Assembly: GCF_900496995.4 (NCBI RefSeq)
Contig: NC_044009.1
Coordinates: forward strand, 8,340,001-8,404,000
Source: Aquila chrysaetos chrysaetos
Lineage: Eukaryota; Chordata; Aves; Accipitriformes; Accipitridae
Direction: 5' to 3'
Length of the DNA stretch: 64,000 nt
The notes below the pieces were generated by a model, which saw nothing but the letters and a program-made list of their open reading frames with translations, was not told where the DNA came from and made no database searches. How positions within the stretch are numbered: the stretch's first letter is position 1; each line of letters opens with the position of its first letter. Positions 26,001 through 41,300 of this stretch are shown here, in pieces. The translations under genes and the position numbers were made by a program.

Positions 26001-28825
26001 CATTATCAGCATGGCTTAATACGCTTTTGACCCATTCTGCTCTGCTGTTAAAACAAACTGATTTAATTTTGCTGCATTTTCATTATCTGGTTTGTAGCAT
26101 ATTTTTGTAGGCTGGCCAGGCACTGGACATGGACTCTTCTGGAGGTGACCTGGGCAGGGATGCAGGCACCGATACTGCACGATGGTTGGATTTTGCATGA
26201 TGCCATAGGGTAGAACGTCCTCATGGAGCAAGGAACCCCAGTCAAGACTGCTAGATAGCACCAGCAATCGTAAATCAATCCAAACTCAGGACCTGTTAAA
26301 TCTTCCTGTGCACGGCCACGCACAGCCAAGGACAGGAGATGCATGGCGTGTAAAGAGAAACGAAGGAAATAAACGGTGCTGCCAGAAAAACGCGGTTCTG
26401 CTGAGAGCCTCCCTGTCCCCTCTCCGGAAAAGCCACCACCTCGATGCGTGAAGGAAACCGCAGTGAGCTGAATTATTTCCCCTCTCCTCGCCCAGCTCCT
26501 CTTATCACCACAGCCTGCCAGCAGCCGTCACCGTTATCTCATGTCGCCCGCCCCGCCTTGCGACCGCAACCATCCCTCGGAAACCTCGCAGCCCCCTGCT
26601 CGCCTCCACCCCAAACTGCAGCACCGGGAATTAATTTCATGAAACAGCAGAGAGTAAGACTGGGATTAACCCTCCTCCACATGCAGCCATGGTTTACTCC
26701 ACCCTGCACAATCATTACTATTAAATTCATCCTCTCTTTTGTGCCAACATGACATCTTTAACACAATGTACGCCTTGGTTACGGAAAAACATCAGTAAAC
26801 CACCAAGTTTGGTAAATGTAATACTGCCTATTTGTGGAGGATGGTTTAAGCATGCAAAATCCTTCTATGCAACAAGCTGCTTCACTGATAGCTTGTATTC
26901 TTATAACTTTCTCCCCACTGAAGGTCCTCAAACTACTTCACAAATGCTGGGCAGAAACAGTAGAGAAAGGAACAATAAGTACACAGCTAGAAAACATGAA
27001 AAGAAATGAAGCAAAATGATGCATAAACGGCAGATGGGTGAGCAGAAGGAAAGCAGAGGTGGCTACAAAAAGCACAGCGCTGATCCCTGTTACCTGCAGC
27101 TGACATAATCACAAAGCTCCGCAGCAGTTTAATTGCAAAGGCAGGGAACTCCCAGGAAAACATAAGCAGAAAAGTCCGTGACCCCTCATCATCCTAAAAT
27201 AGACCCAGAGCTGGCGGGTTACTGTGACGCAAGGGGGACAAAGCTGACAACAAGGAGTTCATGCTCCACGCGCCCAGAGATATTGAAGCCACTGTGTGTT
27301 TGTGGTGTCCCACGCATAGAGACTGTCCCCATTACTGGCCGCAAATTTGGGTGCCTCGCTGGTGGCTGTGATGGAGACATGGGGTGTTTGCTGGAGTGTA
27401 GCAGACAGGAACCTTTATATGAAGTTGTTTCTCTCTTTCTACCTACCAAAAATCAAGTTTTTCCCCTAAAGGAAAATCTACCTCATCTTCATTTTCTACC
27501 CCTGCTTTGGAGACTGCTTCCCACTCAAAACCAACCTCTCATCCCAAAATAAAAGGCTCGCCGAAGGCAGAGGTAAAGCAAAACGCCACGGGTGAAGCGT
27601 CGGGAACCTGCTCGGTGAGGGAACACGTCCACCTCAAGGGCTGCCAGTTCAGCAGTTCTTCCATCGCTGACTAACATTTGCTTGACTGGAAAAATACTTT
27701 ATTAATTTACACTTGGAAACGGCTCGGGAAGCAAAAGCGATCCCCACAAAACTCCACAAACTCTGCCAGAGGTGGCCAGCACCCTGAGAAAAGGCGCTGA
27801 CATTGCCCTGTCCAGCAACGCTTCACCCCTGCTGAAAAACAGGTAGAAATCACACAGGGAAAAAAAAAAAAAAAAAAAAGCAGGACTGAACCCAGAACAC
27901 TGAGGAAACCCCAGACGGACGGACAGACGGACGAGAGCCGCCCCCACACCACAGCCTGCCTCGTGTTTTGGCATGCTTGCGATGATTGAGCCCCGAATTT
28001 GGGCCGGAGGGGGATCTTTGGTGGGGGAAAGCAGGCGGACACAATGTTTGGTCCCCGCACCCATATGGAAAAAAAAAGAGGGAGGAAAAAGCCTCCATCT
28101 GCCTTTTCTGCCTCAGACCCGGGCAGGAATTTGATACGGTAAATAAACCCTTTTCTGAACATTTCAGCCTCATTCCCTGTGGTTTGAGGAGACCACGGGC
28201 CACCACCTTCCCCGCTTCTCTAGCTCCCATTCCTCCCACTCCAAATCCTTCCCCGTCTAAACATGGAATTCCTCTGAAAACTCAATAAACCCCCCCCTTT
28301 TCCCCCTCCCCTTCAGCTCCACCGCGGGAGGAGACCGAGCCTTTCCCGGAGGGACCCCGGTAAGACATCGAGTCATCGGGGACCGGGAGTCCTCTCCGGA
28401 GGGGAAAAGGAGGATTTTAAGGGAAAAAACGACGCGTTTCTCCACAAAACCCGAAAGTTCGGCACGGGGAAGGCCAACCGCTCCCCCAAATAACCCCCGA
28501 ACTCCGTGATCCCGGCGGGGCGGAGGCCCCGGGGGCTGAAGAGGGGACACGGGGACACACACACACACACGCATACAGCCGTTCCCAGCCCAGAGGACCC
28601 CCACCCCGGGGGGGGGAGGGGAACGACCGGGCCCTTCGCCGGTCCTCGGGGCGAGGGGGGGGGGGCGGTCGGCGGGCAGGGCCTGACCTGGCTCTCGGCC
28701 GCCGGGATACCGGACTCCAGCTCGCAGAGAGCTCGGAAGTTTTGCAGTTCGAAGTCGGCGTCCACCTGGAGGGAGAAGGTAAGCTCACTGCGGTCGCGGC
28801 GCAGGCAGAACACGGTGAGCAGCAT
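9203..28825 (-). CDS. DDI2: DDI2, ubiquitin-directed aspartyl protease, nine coding exons
   Basis: Protease of the DDI1 family that cleaves heavily ubiquitinated substrates such as NFE2L1 and shuttles cargo to the proteasome. Coding exons, all with GT-AG borders and matching phases: 28688-28825, 23922-24051, 22623-22853, 20103-20229, 17845-17972, 17125-17253, 16240-16343, 15630-15819, 9203-11106. The UBL domain is residues 1 to about 77; the helical domain about 105 to 205; the retroviral-like protease about 225 to 350, with catalytic Asp250 in FVDSGAQ. Exons 1-8 give 392 residues, nearly identical to human DDI2 (399). Human ends with a few more residues from a short tail. Here I found no equivalent short exon; the only strong acceptor (11107-11130, pyrimidine-rich, ending TTAG) continues in frame into RSC1A1, giving 1026 residues with a terminal UBA. 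The start is the ATG opening MLLTVF, as in human. Exons 1-8 are near certain; the fused end is inferred. Confidence 0.88.
11107..15629 (-). other. DDI2 intron 8 (4.5 kb)
   Basis: The intron between the classical DDI2 C-terminal exon and the RSC1A1 exon. It has a good donor at the exon 8 side (CAG then GTACC) and a strong acceptor at the other. It contains a (TA)n run near 14405-14414. Around 12640-13090 the minus strand shows protein-like reading split between three frames (see findings). No short exon matching the human DDI2 terminal codons was found by eye, but a very small exon could be missed. Confidence 0.6.
15820..28687 (-). other. DDI2 introns 1 to 7
   Basis: Non-coding DNA between the first eight DDI2 exons. 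The largest piece is intron 1 (24052-28687). Homopolymer A runs occur at 23211-23224 and 27860-27879. No nested gene, RNA gene or recognisable transposon was seen. A 221-codon plus-strand frame at 15912-16577 is antisense to exon 7 and has no recognisable feature. Confidence 0.6.
28555..28570. repeat. (AC)n microsatellite in DDI2 intron 1
   Basis: Eight uninterrupted AC units in the CpG-rich start of intron 1, directly after a GGGGACACGGGGAC stretch. Confidence 0.85.
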
Positions 28826-29110
28826 GGCCGACCCGCCGCTGCCGCCGCCGCCGCCACCACCGGCCCCCGCCGCCGCCAAGTGCCGCCGTCGCCGCCGTCA
28901 AGCGCCGCCGTCGCAAAGCGCCCGCCCCGCCGGGTCAGAGACCGGCCGTCAATCAGGGGCGCTCGACCAATCCGTGGGCACCTGGCGGGAGGGGGGGGCG
29001 GGGGAAGCGCCCCCCTCTCCCTGCGACGGCACGTGGGAGGGGCCTCTGCCCCGGCGGGGGGGCCCCCCCCACCCCAAATGTTGACACCCCCCCCCGCCCC
29101 CATCCCCTTA
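28826..29110 (-). promoter_or_regulatory. DDI2: DDI2 CpG-island promoter
   Basis: CpG-dense sequence directly upstream of the DDI2 start codon, with CGCC and GCCGCC runs and a CACGTG E-box at about 29031-29036. The island continues into exon 1 and the start of intron 1 (to about 28280). No TATA box is visible, as is usual for a housekeeping promoter. The start site is not defined by sequence alone. Confidence 0.6.
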
Positions 29111-29189
29111 TTCACCCCTTGTATTCATCGCTGGCCGCCAGCGCCCCTCACCCCGCAGCATGGCAGGGACGGAGGAAACCCCAGCGCCA

Positions 29190-29560
29190 TTTCCCCCTCT
29201 TCCACCCCAAAACAGCCCCGGCGCACCCCAAAAGCCACTCGCTCTGTCCCCCACCCCTTCGGCTCCTCCGCTGCGCCCTGGTTTTCTTGGGATTGCATCT
29301 TCCGGCTGCTTTTTCCTCCCCAGACCCCTCCGTGTGCATTTTGGGGTGCTCCAAGGCCCTCGGTGAGTCCTTAGGGGTGTCCCTGCACCCACCCGTTTGC
29401 ATTTTGGGGCACAGGGTGGCTTTTGGGGTGCCCTGTCTTCCTCAGTGTGCCTTCGGAGACATCCCGGACTCCTTGGTGTGCTTTTTGGGGCTCCCCAAGC
29501 CCCTCTGCACGCCCCAGACTCCCCCCTTTTGTCTCTCGGCGCGCTCCGGCCTCGGCACCA
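29190..29560. repeat. GC-rich degenerate repeat between DDOST and DDI2
   Basis: Diverged repeats built on TTTTGGGGTGC and CACCCCAAAA with intervening CCCC tracts, for example TGCATTTTGGGGTGC, TGCATTTTGGGGCAC, GGCTTTTGGGGTGCC and GTGCTTTTTGGGGC. Open frames of up to 210 codons overlap on both strands; this is expected of GC-rich repeats and shows no domain. It fills most of the short gap between the DDOST polyadenylation site and the DDI2 promoter. Confidence 0.55.
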
Positions 29561-29717
29561 TCCGACCGTTCCCTCGCAGCCCACCCCACAGAACAGCCCG
29601 AGCTGGCGAGGGCGATGCAGGGACACGTCCCTCAGGTGCCACCTGAGTCCAGGGACGCGGGTAAAAGCCCCACGCGGTGAATTCACTTCTTTCAACCCAG
29701 GGCGAGAGGAACGAGAC

Positions 29718-29723
29718 TTTATT
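29718..29723 (-). terminator. DDOST: DDOST polyadenylation signal
   Basis: AATAAA on the minus strand, 312 bases after the DDOST stop codon. It gives a 3' UTR of about 0.33 kb and places the DDOST 3' end about 0.9 kb upstream of the DDI2 start codon. Confidence 0.75.
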
Positions 29724-30034
29724 TTGAAAATGGAATTCATCTCGAATTGAAATCATTCCACCGCGGGGGGAGACAAACATGGCGAACTCGTCAAGGGAAA
29801 ACACCAGAGGCATCACGGTTCTGGCTCTGCAGACACTTCGGCAACAGATTTCCCCCCAAAATTTCATTTTCTTTCCTACTAATCCCTCTTCCACGTGTAA
29901 AAATAAAAAAGACCAAACGCAAATCCACAGCATGTCTGGCACCTACCAGTTCTCACACGGTGACCAACGAGGGTCCCGAGCGCTGCCCGTCCCTGCCTGG
30001 CGCTGCGGAAAAGGCTCTTCCTCCCACAGGGAGC

Positions 30035-34967
<4,933 letters not shown>

Positions 34968-35110
34968 CTTGTTCACCGGCGCCAACCTTCCCCGGAAGCG
35001 GGCGGGCGAACGCAGCCAATCAGTGCCAGGAGCCGATCCCGCGCCTTCCAATCATCGACAGACACCTCTTCGCCGCCGGCCAATCATCGGGACGCTGTCG
35101 TGACAATCCC
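34968..35110 (-). promoter_or_regulatory. DDOST: DDOST promoter with three CCAAT boxes
   Basis: Plus-strand CCAAT occurs at 35016-35020, 35048-35052 and 35080-35084, that is ATTGG on the coding strand, at an exact 32-base interval. An ETS-like CCGGAAG is present at about 34992-34998 and a YY1 motif overlaps the start codon (34960-34970). No TATA box is seen. The CCAAT spacing suggests cooperative NF-Y binding; this is inference. Confidence 0.65.
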
Positions 35111-35209
35111 CCTACCCCGCCGCGCGGCCACCGTAGCGCCCCTGAGGGGAGGAAGATGGGGGTCGGCGGGTTCCCAGTAAAAGACCTCAAAATGGCGGTG
35201 TCAGACTGG

Positions 35210-35215
35210 TTTATT
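35210..35215 (-). terminator. KIF17: KIF17 polyadenylation signal
   Basis: AATAAA on the minus strand (GCAATAAACC), 154 bases after the KIF17 stop codon. Cleavage would fall near 35190, about 220 bases before the DDOST start codon and just beyond its CCAAT boxes. Confidence 0.75.
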
Positions 35216-35368
35216 GCAGCGGAGGGTTGGGGGGTACAGGACGCAACAGCACATGGCGACAGCGAGCTCGCCCTCTGTCCCACGATGTAGAAGCGAGAAC
35301 GTTTTGGTGCAAAACCACAGAGATTTGGCGTCTTCCTGCGTTGCCGGACGCCTTGGGAGTGGCAGGAG

Positions 35369-38300
35369 TCAGAGGGGGCGGCCGACGGATCCGGCTTTGC
35401 CCTTTTTACGCTTGGTGGTGGTTGGAGGGACCACGGTGAGGGCTTGGAGGCGGAAGGGCCGGGGCATGGCGGAGGCACCGCTGGGAGCCCCCTCCGGCCC
35501 CGAGATTGCTGCGAGAGGAGAGGAAGGGGCGTCGGTGGGCATCCACCCTCGCTGGGTGCCAAAAATGGGCCTCGCCTGGCAAAAAACGGCCGAGCCAAAT
35601 CCCGCCCCCCCCCCCCCCCCCAAAAAAAACACCCAAGAGGAAAGTAAAAGAAAGGCGAGGGCCAGCAATCGAAGGGAAACGGCGGTTTTACCTCGGTTCT
35701 CAGTTGGGTCGGGGGGGAGGATGCGGCTGGCTCGCCGGGGTCGGAAGTAGTTGCTGGCGACGGTCTGGCTGTCACTCCTGTTCAGCACCAGCTGGTAGCG
35801 GTCTTCCTCAGGCTGGAAGCGGAAAACGCCGTCAGGAGCAGCGGACTCTGTGCTACCCCTCAGGTTACTGCTTAGAAATAGGGCAAAATTGGTAAAATAG
35901 GGGTATAACACCATACGGTTCGCTCTTGGCTCTCGGCTGAAGGGCTCTTTTGGGCAGGTTTGGTCTGTGGCAGGGCTGGAACTGCTGTGAGAAGAGACGG
36001 GTGTTAAAGGGTTGTTGTCTCTAAAACAATTAATGTTCTCCTGACTGCACTCCCCGATCCCCAACACCGCTCCGGTCACTGGGCTCATTCACAGAGATTC
36101 CCAAAGGATCTGTACCGTGCTTCGCATTAGGTGATGTTGTTATTCAAACTTTCTAGGCAAACTTTTCTGTACGCAGATTTTAGAAGGGAGCACAGCCCAA
36201 ACGTGATCTGCTGAGCCCAGAAGCAGCCACATGCCAGTGGCATGATCGAGACGTTCCTCTTACCTGCGGGCAGGCAGGTTTTTTGAATGAGGGGCTGTGG
36301 AATTTTCCAGCAGCTGGTTTCCTCATCCCAGACGGATTCGCGCTTGATCTTCTCCAGATTGCTGTAGTTACAGTCGCGCCGGACGAGGGACTGCACCTGA
36401 TCCAGCAGCTGCTGGAAGAGCATCAGGTCTCGCTCCAAGCGGCGGATAGTGCTGAGGTAATCGATCTTTTCCAGCTCAAACTCCGACTGCAGATCTTTGA
36501 TCTCGGTCTCGGCAGCCTGCAGCTGGGACATAAAACCAAAGTAAGTCGTTGGGATTATAAAGGAGAGAGACGGATGGTTACTGTGAATACAGGGAGTTGT
36601 CAGGCAGAGGGATGGAAAGACAGGCACAAAAGCTTCAATATTTGGGGAGATTCTAATTTATAGTTAAGAATCAGGATGAGGTTTGCGTGGAGAGATTATT
36701 CCACATCTGTTTTAATGAAAGATTTCTGGTGTTTCTCCAAAATGCTGAGTCTTTGAATGGACCTTAAGTTGATCTTACTAGTGTGGTCTGCATCCAGTGC
36801 TAATGAGCTCTTAGGAATTCCTAACTTCGATGAAAAAGATTCAATATTTCTTTGATAACCTAAATACAGAAATAAAGCAAGTTCTTAACATGCAGATTTA
36901 GGACTACACGTGCATAGATTTTTTGGGAGCTCCTCAGATTCTGCCTTATCAGAGCAAAACTAATTTTCAAGTGTGCCTAAAATTGAAGAGCACTGCTTTT
37001 ATATTTAGGGGTTTTTTTTCCCCCAAAACTTTTTGTGGTGTAATTTCTTCCAGGAGCCCAGGTGTGGTATCTGGGGTGATCAAAACGGGAGAAAGCTGTG
37101 CAATAGATTGCATAGGTCAGTAGAGGGAGTCGCATCCTCTCCCATCACCCCACATCACCCTCTGGTCAGCGTGCTGCACAACGAGGAGACCAGCCTTTAA
37201 AACAGGTGGGCTTTTGGGCTTCAACAACTTAATTCACCACACCCTGAGGGCTGCTGCATCTGATACTTCATAAAAATGCACGCAGACAACCTTATAGGTA
37301 CTAATGCAGGCACACATATGAAATATTTCATGCAGGCAGAGTCACACTCTAAACATACTGCCCTAAAACACCTCCTTAACCCAAAAAAATGGGTATGCAG
37401 ATGAGGAAAGAGATGCTCCCTAAGTCTTCAGCAGGGATAGCAGGGAGCTGCTCACCTTCTTCTGCATCTTCTCCAGAAGCTTGCTCTTGGCTCGAACCTC
37501 CTCCTGGATGGAGTTGTAGACATTAAGCAGAACCCAGTCACTGCTGTCCTCATTAGATTGCTGCAGTGCGGTCACCAGCTGCATCCTCCGCTCGTCCGCG
37601 TATTTTTTCCGGCGTTTATGCTTTTCTTTGAGGTCCTTGTTTTTAGCCTGTTCCCCCCCTACCACCTGTCGCTCGAGTATCTGCAGCCTGGAAAAGGCAA
37701 ACGCTTCTCTTAGCTCAACACTACAAAGAACCATCTGCGTTAAGCATGGAGGATGCACGTCCTGACCTGGATGACAGTTGGGAAGACACAGTACAAAAAA
37801 TAGTGATTTCTGACAAGATTTGCTGTCCAGAGTGATCATGGCAAATTCTACTTTTATTAACAGTTTCTGTCATAGACACTCCTGTGGACCCAAGGCAAAG
37901 CACGTGTTATTCTGAGCACCTTTGTCAACAAGAATGTTTGGAAATCTGTATCTATGCTCACTGAATACTTTTTAAAAACCCTGTTTTGTGGAATTTATAT
38001 TTAAATTCCTATTGAAATATATGTTGAATATGTTATTTTAATTCTTACTTTTTGTTTTGAAAGACTCTCAAAGCAAGCACATAAGGTGCCAAAATTCCAC
38101 AAACTAATATTCTAAATGGTGGATACAGGAGCGGTATGGCTGGAAGCCACAGTATAATTTCCTTTTTGGGGCAATATCAACCAAGGTTGATGACTTGGGT
38201 GACCTCAACGCTGCTGCTTGAGCGCAGGCACAGACCCACACTTGAAATCAAGCTCATCTCACATCCATGCCACATGGCCCCATATGCTCCAACACAGAAA

Positions 38301-41300
38301 TTAAGCCGTGCTCCAGAGCCATTCTCTTTGTCTGCATGGGGATCTGCAGCAGAGCAGATAGCTCAGGTTGGCCAGCACTGGCTCAAATCGGAGAAAATCC
38401 CACTGCTGATAAAACCTCCGCTGATAATAGCCTCTTAGCTATCTTCAAACCCATCCAAAAGAGCTTGTTCTCCACCAGGGATGACCTGCTATTCTACTCT
38501 ACTGCACTTGCCAAGTAGCCTTTGGTTTTGTTTGCTTAATGCGCAACCGAATCCTCGCTCCGCTGAGTGAGGATCAGAGATCTCACAGCCATCCTGGTGT
38601 GTAAAGCTCTTAACAGGCGGCTTTGAAAATCCCCATGCTGGCGGAACCAAACCCTGCTGCCTAATCTGCAGAGAACTTTGATTTTAACAATATAATTAGA
38701 AGAGCATTTTTCACTTGTTTGTCACAAAAAGGAACGCTGCAATAGGACTATTAAGATTTGATATATAATCAAAACGAATGGTTTCTTTGGAGACCTCTCC
38801 ATTAATAGACAGAATTGCCTGCAAATTACAGACACTGTTATTCTAGATTTCTCAATAGCTTCTTTTTTAGCCGGGAGAGGCCCAACAGAGTGACCATGCG
38901 CCACAGAAGCTCACAGTAAAGCTGCAAGACTGGCTGAAAAACGCAAGAATTTTCAGGATCAGCCTCTATCATCCACAATATATCTTACGTTGAGCATTTC
39001 TAGTCTTAATATAATTCCACACAACAGACTAAAAGAAAAATCAGCAGAATTTGCTTAAAGTGTGTATTTCTGAAACAGCACTGAACCCCCACGTAATTTC
39101 AATATGCTGTGTTGTACTTGGACTAAAGCAATTCTCTCAAGATGGCTCTCACCCGGAGGAGAACCTTCAAGACAGGATGCCTCTGGGATGGGCCGAGTGT
39201 GAGTCTCGAGCCCTGCACCCCTCACCTGTGCTCCAGGCCCTGGGTCTAATGCTGCCCCTAAAATGTGATTATTGGGAAATTTTGATGTCAGTTCTGGCTG
39301 ACGTCTTGCAAACATTATCAGATGTGTGAGTTAGAGGCAAAAGTGACCTCAGTGACAGGGGAGAGTTGTGGAGGATGCACTGTCCTCCACCCACACGCAC
39401 AGTGACCTACAGGAAGGCCTGCTTCCTTACTTGCACTGAGAGGGCTCTAAGTGCTCTTCAAGAACCATTTTTAAGAGGAAAAAGAGGCCGCCTCCATACC
39501 CTGTTTGGGCACTTAAGTTCTGTCAGCGACTGCCTCAACTCTATAAACTCCTCATAAATTACACCTGCAAAAAGCCAGAGAAGGAAACGACTTCCCTGCC
39601 TATAAATCTAGGCAGGATTTGTTATCAAGAAAGCATGCTTTTTTGCATCGACATCTGCTGACACAGACCTCTCCAGATTTTTCTCTCTTAATTCTGGCAC
39701 TTGGCATCATTGAATGCTGCAGCTAAGAGCTATTTATCTGCCCAAATAGGGTAAAGTTAATTTTGGGGTAAAGAATACATGTCTGCCTAGTTTTGTTCTG
39801 CACTGAACTGACAGCTGAAGCTCGATGGTTGTAATATCATGGAAGAACAGGATTGCTTCTTGTCCATGTGTGTTGTAAGCAATGCCCAGGAGGCAGTTAA
39901 CAGGAGCAGCATAGTCACTGACCTGGCGAGCACCTGCTGCTGGTCTGCAGGCAATGAAATCCCCTCAGCAGTGACAGCCACCTCTGCTCCAGCAGTCCCT
40001 CCGCTCATACCACCAGTGTCTTGGACAGTCCGAGGTGCTGCTGGGTCCTGAGGACAAGAAGAAACCAAAGGCCGCAGCTCTGAAAAGACGCAATGTGAGT
40101 ACCGGGATAGATGAAGCACGAAGTTACCCACTCGGGTTTATTGTACCCGGAGGGGTAAAGTAGCCTGAAGGGTACCTGGGCTGACGTTAGTTCTTCATCT
40201 GCTGCAGCAACAGAGTCTTCAGGCAAAGGTGTCTTGTCAGGAGTAGTTTCAGTCCTCATGGCCGCTGAAGAGTAAAAGAGGAAATACCCACAATGTCAGT
40301 AATGAGCTCTGCAAAGCTAGAGCATAAATCTGTGAAAACATCACACAAAGTCTTCACCAAAAGCTAAAAACTATGCCTGGAAGGAAAAGGTCTGTTATTT
40401 ATGCTGGTCAGTAAAAGCCATCAAAGACCCAGAGGGTGTATCAGGTAAGGAATGCAGATTTTGTAGGGTTGGGAGAGCCTGGGTCCTCGTGTTAGCACAC
40501 AAATAATCTATTTCAGAGGCTGGGGGGTGCACATTTCTAATCAGAGGCGGGGGGCGGGGGGAAGAACCTCTCACCTGAGAAAGTGATAGCATTAAAAATT
40601 AAGATTATAGGTTCAAGAATTAATATTGGGCAATAAGTGCTGTACAAGGACATTGAAAAATGTGCTCTGAGGCACTGCAGAAGTATAAATGAAAAGCGGT
40701 AACGAAGAGGTTAGCTGGCAACAATTTATAGCTGTGTGAGAGGAATATCCACCCTCCAGCAAAGCCATGGTGTTGATAATCCACCAGGAGACCAAGGGCT
40801 GCGTCACATTTGCATGCAGTGGAAGAGACTGCTGCAGCCACCCTCGTTCTCAGGCGTGTGAGTTGTGCATAGCCAAGCAGATCAAGACAGAGCAGTGCCT
40901 GCCGAGACCAGTCATCTCCGCAGCTCAAACCTCTGCTCGAGAGAAATGCTACCCTAAGTCAGAAGAAACTCGCAGCTACGTGGGCAAAAATCACATTTCA
41001 TTGCCTCAAGGCTTACAGGGTAGGGCCAGGCTGGTTCTGATGGGAAGGAAGTCAGGGAAATAGGGAAGAGGACAAAGCTGGGACAGAGAGTCTCATGAGT
41101 GGCCCAGGAGAGCCAGAGTTACCGCTCCTGCTGTTGATAAGGGAGGGTTGAGAGCAGGGACTGCTGTTGCTGCCAGGCAGCACTTGCTGCAGTAGCAGTC
41201 GCTGCCACTTTAAAGGTTGCAGTGGCTGCCACAAATGTGACTTTGCAAGAACAGTCTGTGTCTGCTCATGCCTAAAGCATCAGGGAACCCTGCGCCTGTG

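Noticed and set aside
28417-29740. Several frames above 190 codons on both strands around the DDI2 promoter
   Set aside because: GC-rich CpG-island and repeat sequence has few stop codons. The only supported coding part is DDI2 exon 1 (28688-28825).
35188-35290. Plus-strand AAAATGGCGGTG beginning a short frame near the KIF17 3' end
   Set aside because: It looks like a YY1/start-type motif, but the frame ends after about 30 codons and overlaps the KIF17 3' UTR. No independent support for a plus-strand gene.
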